A stretch of 64,000 bases of DNA, from positions 1 through 64,000 of the forward strand of contig NW_026912159.1 in the NCBI RefSeq assembly GCF_963662255.1, read 5' to 3'. Position numbers and translations under genes: made by a program. A model generated the notes under the pieces. The model did not search any database, was not told the DNA's origin, and saw only the letters and a program-made list of their open reading frames with translations. Positions 1-8,400 of the stretch are shown here, piece after piece (the stretch's first letter is position 1; each line of letters starts with the position of its first letter). The stretch comes from Cinclus cinclus. Lineage: Eukaryota > Chordata > Aves > Passeriformes > Cinclidae.

Positions 1-3000
1 GAATGGAGACGGAAAGCTTCTCGGCTACAATCTCGCCTAGAACAACTGCGGCTACACATTAAGCTCGCCCGGAACGCCCTGCTGAAACTTGCCTTCTGGC
101 ACCACATTCGCGGGCAGCCGTCTTTCTTCGGCCACCTGCCAAGTGGCCCCATATCGCCGCGCTCGTTGCACTCCGCTTGTCAGATTGGCTTCCCGTGGCG
201 CTGATTTCAGCCTGGCCAAATACTCGCGCTGCGGAGAGCTGTCTCGCAGACAATCATGTTCCAGCATAGAAATTTGTCCTGCAATGTTCCCCCCCTCTTT
301 TCCCGCATGGTGTTGCTCTGATGAATGCCTTGAGCATGGAACGACTTAAGACAGCAAGTATTCCTCGCCGGCCACCTCTCGCTGTGCAAGAGGTATGCCG
401 TGGACCCTTTGAACGCTGCCAAGCAAAAAGCAGAGCAGTGACCATAAAAGCGAGGAGAGAGCATGCACGAAGCACACTAGTTCTGTCTAGTGCTTTCCGT
501 GCAGAGAGGCGGCAAAGCTGAATGCCGTGCCAGAGCTTCACTTCTCGCTGGAGCACAGGAAGGCAAGAATGAAGAGGCAGAACACAGCCTTGGTTTCAGC
601 AGCCTCCGGGACTGCAAAAGTTCAGCAATAGCTCTGTCAAAGCAGAACTCGGCTGAGAATGCTCTCGCAGCTTGGAAAGTTAGGCGCAGCTGTTGACCAG
701 CTCTGCCCGTGGCCACAGGCTGCTTCTTCCACCTTCACTGTGGCAGAGCTTTTGCGGAACAGAGACGGCATTCTTCAAGGGCGTGTTCTCCAAGTGCTGT
801 GAAACAGAGCCTAGCACGCTGTCTCGCTGATCCTGGCTTTCGGCAAGCAGGCGTGCCAGACCGCTGACATTCTGCACTCTGGCAGCCTAGTTGCCAGCTT
901 TCGGCAGCTGCTGTCCTAGCAAGGAAGCTCAGGGAGTCAAAGCCAGTGCCGGGCGGCACCTTTCTGCTTTGCCCGCCTAAGCGGCGCCACGCTCCCTCGG
1001 ATACTGTGTCCTTTCCCTCTGCACTGCGTCTGCCGAGGTGCTCTGTGCCTCTCGGAGCAGAAGGGGCAAAGGACAATGTTTTCCACAGCAGGGTAGAAAT
1101 GGCATTGCTAGCAGGAAAGCTAGATGCCTTGGAACTGTCCCCTTAGCCCTTGCCACTCACTTCAGGCTCGTACGCTGAGCAGAACAGCCTGCTGTTCTGA
1201 AGCTTCGCTGGCTGCCGTTCGTGCCCAGACGCGATTTCCTTCCCAAGGAGGCGAAGCGCCGTCTACTTCTCGCAGCGAGCACGCTGCTCCTGGCTTTCGC
1301 TTCTGCCGCAACGAGCTCGCTACGAGCACTTTTCTTCTCAACCCTCTAGACCATTGCGTTCTGCTTTTCTTGTCTCGTGAATGGAGACGGAAAGCTTCTC
1401 GGCTACAATCTCGCCTAGAACAACTGCGGCTACACATTAAGCTCGCCCGGAACGCCCTGCTGAAACTTGCCTTCTGGCACCACATTCGCGGGGCAGCCGT
1501 CTTTCTTCGGCCACCTGCCAAGTGGCCCCATATCGCCGCGCTCGTTGCACTCCGCTTGTCAGATTGGCTTCCCGTGGCGCTGATTTCAGCCTGGCCAAAT
1601 ACTAGCGCTGCGGAGAGCTGTCTCGCAGACAATCATGTTCCAGCATAGAAATTTGTCCTGCAATGTTCCCCCCTCTTTTCCCGCATGGTGTTGCTCTGAT
1701 GAATGCCTTGAGCATGGAACGACTTAAGCCAGCAAGTATTCCTCGCCGGCCACCTCTCGCTGTGCAAGAGGTATGCCGTGGACCCTTTGAACGCTGCCAA
1801 GCAAAAAGCAGAGCAGTGACCATAAAAGCGAGGAGAGAGCATGCACGAAGCACACTAGTTCTGTCTAGTGCTTTCCGTGCAGAGAGGCGGCAAAGCTGAA
1901 TGCCGTGCCAGAGCTTCACTTCTCGCTGGAGCACAGGAAGGCAAGAATGAAGAGGCAGAACACAGCCTTGGTTTCAGCAGCCTCCGGGACTGCAAAAGTT
2001 CAGCAATAGCTCTGTCAAAGCAGAACTCGGCTGAGAATGCTCTCGCAGCTTGGCAAAGTTAGGCGCAGCTGTTGACCAGCTCTGCCCGTGGCCACAGGCT
2101 GCTTCTTCCACCTTCACTGTGGCAGAGCTTTTGCGGAACAGAGACGGCATTCTTCAAGGGCGTGTTCTCCAAGGTGCTGTGAAACAGAGCCTAGCACGCT
2201 GTCTCGCTGATCCTGGCTTTCGGCAAGCAGGCGTGCCAGACCGCTGACATTCTGCACTCTGGCAGCCTAGTTGCCAGCTTTCGGCAGCTGCTGTCCTAGC
2301 AAGGAAGCTCAGGGAGTCAAAGCCAGTGCCGGGCGGCACCTTTCTGCTTTGCCCGCCTAAGCGGCGCCACGCTCCCTCGGATACTGTGTCCTTTCCCTCT
2401 GCACTGCGTCTGCCGAGGTGCTCTGTGCCTCTCGGAGCAGAAGGGCAAAGGACAATGTTTTCCACAGCAGGGTAGAAATGGCATTGCTAGCAGGAAAGCT
2501 AGATGCCTTGGAACTGTCCCCTTAGCCCTTGCCACTCACTTCAGGCTCGTACGCTGAGCAGAACAGCCTGCTGTTCTGAAGCTTCGCTGGCTGCCGTTCG
2601 TGCCCAGACGCGATTTCCTTCCCAAGGAGGCGAAGCGCCGTCTACTTCTCGCACCGAGCACGCTGCTCCTGGCTTTCGCTTCTGCCGCAACGAGCTCGCT
2701 ACGAGCACTTTTCTTCTCAACCCTCTAGACCATTGCGTTCTGCTTTTCTTGTCTCGTGAATGGAGACGGAAAGCTTCTCGGCTACAATCTCGCCTAGAAC
2801 AACTGCGGCTACACATTAAGCTCGCCCGGAACGCCCTGCTGAAACTTGCCTTCTGGCACCACATTCGCGGGGCAGCCGTCTTTCTTCGGCCACCTGCCAA
2901 GTGGCCCCATATCGCCGCGCTCGTTGCACTCCGCTTGTCAGATTGGCTTCCCGTGGCGCTGATTTCAGCCTGGCCAAATACTCGCGCTGCGGAGAGCTGT

Positions 3001-4137
3001 CTCGCAGACAATCATGTTCCAGCATAGAAATTTTGTCCTGCAATGTTCCCCCCTCTTTTCCCGCATGGTGTTGCTCTGATGAATGCCTTGAGCATGGAAC
3101 GACTTAAGCCAGCAAGTATTCCTCGCCGGCCACCTCTCGCTGTGCAAGAGGGTATGCCGTGGACCCTTTGAACGCTGCCAAGCAAAAAGCAGAGCAGTGA
3201 CCATAAAAGCGAGGAGAGAGCATGCACGAAGCACACTAGTTCTGTCTAGTGCTTTCCGTGCAGAGAGGCGGCAAAGCTGAATGCCGTGCCAGAGCTTCAC
3301 TTCTCGCTGGAGCACAGGAAGGCAAGAATGAAGAGGCAGAACACAGCCTTGGTTTCAGCAGCCTCCGGGACTGCAAAAGTTCAGCAATAGCTCTGTCAAG
3401 CAGAACTCGGCTGAGAATGCTCTCGCAGCTTGGGAAAGTTAGGCGCAGCTGTTGACCAGCTCTGCCCGTGGCCACAGGCTGCTTCTTCACCTTCACTGTG
3501 GCAGAGCTTTTGCGGAACAGAGACGGCATTCTTCAAGGGCGTGTTCTCCAAGGTGCTGTGAAACAGAGCCTAGCACGCTGTCTCGCTGATCCTGGCTTTC
3601 GGCAAGCAGGCGTGCCAGACCGCTGACATTCTGCACTCTGGCAGCCTAGTTGCCAGCTTTCGGCAGCTGCTGTCCTAGCAAGGAAGCTCAGGGAGTCAAA
3701 GCCAGTGCCGGGCGGCACCTTTCTGCTTTGCCCGCCTAAGCGGCGCCACGCTCCCTCGGATACTGTGTCCTTTCCCTCTGCACTGCGTCTGCCGAGGTGC
3801 TCTGTGCCTCTCGGAGCAGAAGGGCAAAGGACAATGTTTTCCACAGCAGGGTAGAAATGGCATTGCTAGCAGGAAAGCTAGATGCCTTGGAACTGTCCCC
3901 TTAGCCCTTGCCACTCACTTCAGGCTCGTACGCTGAGCAGAACAGCCTGCTGTTCTGAAGCTTCGCTGGCTGCCGTTCGTGCCCAGACGCGATTTCCTTC
4001 CCAAGGAGGCGAAGCGCCGTCTACTTCTCGCAGCGAGCACGCTGCTCCTGGCTTTCGCTTCTGCGCAACGAGCTCGCTACGAGCACTTTTCTTCTCAACC
4101 CTCTAGACCATTGCGTTCTGCTTTTCTTGTCTCGTGA
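1..4137 (+). repeat. Left-edge copies 1-3 with single-base indels
   Basis: These copies hold every indel in the window. Copy 1 has GGGG to GGG at 112-114, C6 to C7 at 289-295, GGG to GG at 674-675, GG to G at 794 and GGG to GGGG at 1063-1066. Copy 3 has TTT to TTTT at 3031-3034, GG to GGG at 3150-3152, AAA to AA at 3398-3399, CC to C at 3488 and CC to C at 4064. Copy 2 has none, but carries a private G to C at 2054; copy 1 has a private C to A at 351. The net effect is copies of 1,378, 1,379 and 1,378 bp. The open frames of the unit are broken here. The homopolymer bias looks like uncorrected long-read error near a contig end. Real decay at the array edge is the alternative. Confidence 0.9.
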
Positions 4138-4422
4138 ATGGAGACGGAAAGCTTCTCGGCTACAATCTCGCCTAGAACAACTGCGGCTACACATTAAGCT
4201 CGCCCGGAACGCCCTGCTGAAACTTGCCTTCTGGCACCACATTCGCGGGGCAGCCGTCTTTCTTCGGCCACCTGCCAAGTGGCCCCATATCGCCGCGCTC
4301 GTTGCACTCCGCTTGTCAGATTGGCTTCCCGTGGCGCTGATTTCAGCCTGGCCAAATACTAGCGCTGCGGAGAGCTGTCTCGCAGACAATCATGTTCCAG
4401 CATAGAAATTTGTCCTGCAATG

Positions 4423-4439
4423 TTCCCCCCTCTTTTCCC
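4423..4439 (+). repeat. 17-bp pyrimidine run (TT C6 TCTTTT CCC)
   Basis: This uninterrupted pyrimidine stretch contains C6, the longest homopolymer in the consensus unit. Its C run is one of the places where copy 1 has an extra base (289-295). Copy 27 has an internal C to T at 36144. Such runs can adopt triplex structure, but 17 bp is short. Confidence 0.6.
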
Positions 4440-4577
4440 GCATGGTGTTGCTCTGATGAATGCCTTGAGCATGGAACGACTTAAGCCAGCAAGTATTCCT
4501 CGCCGGCCACCTCTCGCTGTGCAAGAGGTATGCCGTGGACCCTTTGAACGCTGCCAAGCAAAAAGCAGAGCAGTGAC

Positions 4578-4585
4578 CATAAAAG
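4578..4585 (+). promoter_or_regulatory. CATAAAAG, weak TATA-like motif, function unknown
   Basis: The octamer CATAAAAG matches a known TATA-box variant (the one in vertebrate beta-globin promoters). It is the only A/T-rich core of this kind I noticed in the unit. No open frame or recognisable RNA gene begins a suitable distance downstream, and I saw no AATAAA polyadenylation signal in the unit. It could be chance. It is recorded only because satellite transcription is common. Confidence 0.12.
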
Positions 4586-4609
4586 CGAGGAGAGAGCATG
4601 CACGAAGCA

Positions 4610-4627
4610 CACTAGTTCTGTCTAGTG
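4610..4627 (+). repeat. Dyad CACTAG-N6-CTAGTG
   Basis: Perfect 6-bp arms flank TTCTGT and contain the unit's single SpeI-type site (ACTAGT). It lies 25 bp downstream of CATAAAAG. No function is assigned. Confidence 0.5.
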
Positions 4628-4949
4628 CTTTCCGTGCAGAGAGGCGGCAAAGCTGAATGCCGTGCCAGAGCTTCACTTCTCGCTGGAGCACAGGAAGGCA
4701 AGAATGAAGAGGCAGAACACAGCCTTGGTTTCAGCAGCCTCCGGGACTGCAAAAGTTCAGCAATAGCTCTGTCAAAGCAGAACTCGGCTGAGAATGCTCT
4801 CGCAGCTTGGGAAAGTTAGGCGCAGCTGTTGACCAGCTCTGCCCGTGGCCACAGGCTGCTTCTTCCACCTTCACTGTGGCAGAGCTTTTGCGGAACAGAG
4901 ACGGCATTCTTCAAGGGCGTGTTCTCCAAGGTGCTGTGAAACAGAGCCT

Positions 4950-4979
4950 AGCACGCTGTCTCGCTGATCCTGGCTTTCG
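4950..4979 (+). repeat. Internal diverged duplication, member 1
   Basis: AGCACGCTG, then 9 bases, then TCCTGGCTTTCG. The same two blocks recur in the same order at 5415-5435 with a one-base gap between them. Aligned on the second block, 16 of 17 bases match (4963-4979 against 5419-5435), 456 bp apart. This suggests that part of the unit arose by an old internal duplication. Confidence 0.5.
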
Positions 4980-5015
4980 GCAAGCAGGCGTGCCAGACCG
5001 CTGACATTCTGCACT

Positions 5016-5034
5016 CTGGCAGCCTAGTTGCCAG
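5016..5034 (+). repeat. Dyad, 6-bp arms
   Basis: CTGGCA and TGCCAG flank the 7-base spacer GCCTAGT. It is directly followed by a further imperfect dyad around CAGCTTTCGGCAGCTG (5032-5047). Short inverted repeats of this size are common by chance; they are listed because several fall within about 80 bp. Confidence 0.5.
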
Positions 5035-5082
5035 CTTTCGGCAGCTGCTGTCCTAGCAAGGAAGCTCAGGGAGTCAAAGCCA

Positions 5083-5096
5083 GTGCCGGGCGGCAC
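5083..5096 (+). repeat. GC-rich dyad, 6-bp arms
   Basis: GTGCCG and CGGCAC are separated by GG. It lies 49 bp after the dyad at 5016-5034. It is conserved in the copies I checked. Confidence 0.5.
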
Positions 5097-5243
5097 CTTT
5101 CTGCTTTGCCCGCCTAAGCGGCGCCACGCTCCCTCGGATACTGTGTCCTTTCCCTCTGCACTGCGTCTGCCGAGGTGCTCTCTGCCTCTCGGAGCAGAAG
5201 GGCAAAGGACAATGTTTTCCACAGCAGGGTAGAAATGGCATTG

Positions 5244-5259
5244 CTAGCAGGAAAGCTAG
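5244..5259 (+). repeat. Dyad CTAGC-N6-GCTAG
   Basis: 5-bp arms flank AGGAAA and contain the unit's NheI-type site (GCTAGC). The arms are short enough to arise by chance. Confidence 0.4.
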
Positions 5260-5315
5260 ATGCCTTGGAACTGTCCCCTTAGCCCTTGCCACTCACTTCA
5301 GGCTCGTACGCTGAG

Positions 5316-5335
5316 CAGAACAGCCTGCTGTTCTG
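5316..5335 (+). repeat. 20-bp near-palindrome in every unit
   Basis: CAGAACAGCCTGCTGTTCTG consists of 9-bp perfect arms separated by CT. It is present unchanged in every complete copy I inspected (for example 2559-2578 in copy 2). Chance expectation for 9-bp arms with a spacer of up to about 10 bases in a 1,379-bp unit is roughly 0.05, so it is mildly significant. It could form a short cruciform or be a binding site for a dimeric protein; neither is shown by the sequence. Confidence 0.75.
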
Positions 5336-5414
5336 AAGCTTCGCTGGCTGCCGTTCGTGCCCAGACGCGATTTCCTTCCCAAGGAGGCGAAGCGCCGTCT
5401 ACTTCTCGCACCGA

Positions 5415-5435
5415 GCACGCTGCTCCTGGCTTTCG
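5415..5435 (+). repeat. Internal diverged duplication, member 2
   Basis: AGCACGCTG, then C, then TCCTGGCTTTCG. This is the partner of 4950-4979. The base just before it (5411) is one of the most informative variable sites of the array (CACCGAG or CAGCGAG). With the G allele the segment also forms a 6-bp dyad, GCAGCG-AGCA-CGCTGC. Confidence 0.5.
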
Positions 5436-8400
5436 CTTCTGCCGCAACGAGCTCGCTACGAGCACTTTTCTTCTCAACCCTCTAGACCATTGCGTTCTGC
5501 TTTTCTTGTCTCGTGAATGGAGACGGAAAGCTTCTCGGCTACAATCTCGCCTAGAACAACTGCGGCTACACATTAAGCTCGCCCGGAACGCCCTGCTGAA
5601 ACTTGCCTTCTGGCACCACATTCGCGGGGCAGCCGTCTTTCTTCGGCCACCTGCCAAGTGGCCCCATATCGCCGCGCTCGTTGCACTCCGCTTGTCAGAT
5701 TGGCTTCCCGTGGCGCTGATTTCAGCCTGGCCAAATACTCGCGCTGCGGAGAGCTGTCTCGCAGACAATCATGTTCCAGCATAGAAATTTGTCCTGCAAT
5801 GTTCCCCCCTCTTTTCCCGCATGGTGTTGCTCTGATGAATGCCTTGAGCATGGAACGACTTAAGCCAGCAAGTATTCCTCGCCGGCCACCTCTCGCTGTG
5901 CAAGAGGTATGCCGTGGACCCTTTGAACGCTGCCAAGCAAAAAGCAGAGCAGTGACCATAAAAGCGAGGAGAGAGCATGCACGAAGCACACTAGTTCTGT
6001 CTAGTGCTTTCCGTGCAGAGAGGCGGCAAAGCTGAATGCCGTGCCAGAGCTTCACTTCTCGCTGGAGCACAGGAAGGCAAGAATGAAGAGGCAGAACACA
6101 GCCTTGGTTTCAGCAGCCTCCGGGACTGCAAAAGTTCAGCAATAGCTCTGTCAAAGCAGAACTCGGCTGAGAATGCTCTCGCAGCTTGGGAAAGTTAGGC
6201 GCAGCTGTTGACCAGCTCTGCCCGTGGCCACAGGCTGCTTCTTCCACCTTCACTGTGGCAGAGCTTTTGCGGAACAGAGACGGCATTCTTCAAGGGCGTG
6301 TTCTCCAAGGTGCTGTGAAACAGAGCCTAGCACGCTGTCTCGCTGATCCTGGCTTTCGGCAAGCAGGCGTGCCAGACCGCTGACATTCTGCACTCTGGCA
6401 GCCTAGTTGCCAGCTTTCGGCAGCTGCTGTCCTAGCAAGGAAGCTCAGGGAGTCAAAGCCAGTGCCGGGCGGCACCTTTCTGCTTTGCCCGCCTAAGCGG
6501 CGCCACGCTCCCTCGGATACTGTGTCCTTTCCCTCTGCACTGCGTCTGCCGAGGTGCTCTGTGCCTCTCGGAGCAGAAGGGCAAAGGACAATGTTTTCCA
6601 CAGCAGGGTAGAAATGGCATTGCTAGCAGGAAAGCTAGATGCCTTGGAACTGTCCCCTTAGCCCTTGCCACTCACTTCAGGCTCGTACGCTGAGCAGAAC
6701 AGCCTGCTGTTCTGAAGCTTCGCTGGCTGCCGTTCGTGCCCAGACGCGATTTCCTTCCCAAGGAGGCGAAGCGCCGTCTACTTCTCGCACCGAGCACGCT
6801 GCTCCTGGCTTTCGCTTCTGCCGCAACGAGCTCGCTACGAGCACTTTTCTTCTCAACCCTCTAGACCATTGCGTTCTGCTTTTCTTGTCTCGTGAATGGA
6901 GACGGAAAGCTTCTCGGCTACAATCTCGCCTAGAACAAGTGCGGCTACACATTAAGCTCGCCCGGAACGCCCTGCTGAAACTTGCCTTCTGGCACCACAT
7001 TCGCGGGGCAGCCGTCTTTCTTCGGCCACCTGCCAAGTGGCCCCATATCGCCGCGCTCGTTGCACTCCGCTTGTCAGATTGGCTTCCCGTGGCGCTGATT
7101 TCAGCCTGGCCAAATACTCGCGCTGCGGAGAGCTGTCTCGCAGACAATCATGTTCCAGCATAGAAATTTGTCCTGCAATGTTCCCCCCTCTTTTCCCGCA
7201 TGGTGTTGCTCTGATGAATGCCTTGAGCATGGAACGACTTAAGCCAGCAAGTATTCCTCGCCGGCCACCTCTCGCTGTGCAAGAGGTATGCCGTGGACCC
7301 TTTGAACGCTGCCAAGCAAAAAGCAGAGCAGTGACCATAAAAGCGAGGAGAGAGCATGCACGAAGCACACTAGTTCTGTCTAGTGCTTTCCGTGCAGAGA
7401 GGCGGCAAAGCTGAATGCCGTGCCAGAGCTTCACTTCTCGCTGGAGCACAGGAAGGCAAGAATGAAGAGGCAGAACACAGCCTTGGTTTCAGCAGCCTCC
7501 GGGACTGCAAAAGTTCAGCAATAGCTCTGTCAAAGCAGAACTCGGCTGAGAATGCTCTCGCAGCTTGGGAAAGTTAGGCGCAGCTGTTGACCAGCTCTGC
7601 CCGTGGCCACAGGCTGCTTCTTCCACCTTCACTGTGGCAGAGCTTTTGCGGAACAGAGACGGCATTCTTCAAGGGCGTGTTCTCCAAGGTGCTGTGAAAC
7701 AGAGCCTAGCACGCTGTCTCGCTGATCCTGGCTTTCGGCAAGCAGGCGTGCCAGACCGCTGACATTCTGCACTCTGGCAGCCTAGTTGCCAGCTTTCGGC
7801 AGCTGCTGTCCTAGCAAGGAAGCTCAGGGAGTCAAAGCCAGTGCCGGGCGGCACCTTTCTGCTTTGCCCGCCTAAGCGGCGCCACGCTCCCTCGGATACT
7901 GTGTCCTTTCCCTCTGCACTGCGTCTGCCGAGGTGCTCTGTGCCTCTCGGAGCAGAAGGGCAAAGGACAATGTTTTCCACAGCAGGGTAGAAATGGCATT
8001 GCTAGCAGGAAAGCTAGATGCCTTGGAACTGTCCCCTTAGCCCTTGCCACTCACTTCAGGCTCGTACGCTGAGCAGAACAGCCTGCTGTTCTGAAGCTTC
8101 GCTGGCTGCCGTTCGTGCCCAGACGCGATTTCCTTCCCAAGGAGGCGAAGCGCCGTCTACTTCTCGCAGCGAGCACGCTGCTCCTGGCTTTCGCTTCTGC
8201 CGCAACGAGCTCGCTACGAGCACTTTTCTTCTCAACCCTCTAGACCATTGCGTTCTGCTTTTCTTGTCTCGTGAATGGAGACGGAAAGCTTCTCGGCTAC
8301 AATCTCGCCTAGAACAACTGCGGCTACACATTAAGCTCGCCCGGAACGCCCTGCTGAAACTTGCCTTCTGGCACCACATTCGCGGGGCAGCCGTCTTTCT

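Larger units (their letters stand above)
4138..5516 (+). repeat. Reference monomer (copy 4), first copy of exact 1,379-bp length
   Basis: This copy is used to give coordinates for the anatomy of the unit; add 1,379 per later copy. In order it holds a GC-rich first quarter (4138-4400), a 17-bp pyrimidine run (4423-4439), an A-rich patch with CATAAAAG (4578-4585), a dyad (4610-4627), a mixed CAG/CTG-rich middle (4650-4940), a cluster of dyads (5016-5096), further dyads (5244-5259 and 5316-5335) and a pyrimidine-rich end (5464-5512). Variable sites along the unit, as offsets from its first base, are +43, +188, +222, +398/+403, +757, +921, +1044 and about +1279. Copy 4 has the A allele at +222, the C allele at +1044 (5182) and the C allele at 5411. 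The phase chosen for the unit start is arbitrary. Confidence 0.95.

Noticed and set aside
4150..4160. U2 snRNA-like start (GCTTCTCGGC)
   Set aside because: The match to the U2 5' end stops after about ten bases. No branch-point region, Sm site or 3' stem follows.
5317..5334. Steroid-receptor-like element AGAACA...TGTTCT
   Set aside because: The half sites match the glucocorticoid response element, but the spacer is six bases, not the required three. It is better described as part of the near-palindrome.
5298..5768. Open frame of 156 codons on the - strand, and others of 103, 110, 125 and 165 codons
   Set aside because: Overlapping frames on both strands of a stop-poor, GC-moderate repeat. 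The translations are rich in Arg, Ser, Ala and Cys without domain structure, and some are lengthened or cut by a single satellite variant.
5260..5784. Open frame of 174 codons on the + strand, repeated in nearly every unit
   Set aside because: It recurs only because the unit recurs. Variable sites inside it are almost all amino-acid changing (T51S, L101V, L149F, R161S and others), the protein has no recognisable domain, and a 156-codon frame overlaps it on the other strand. No coding constraint is visible.
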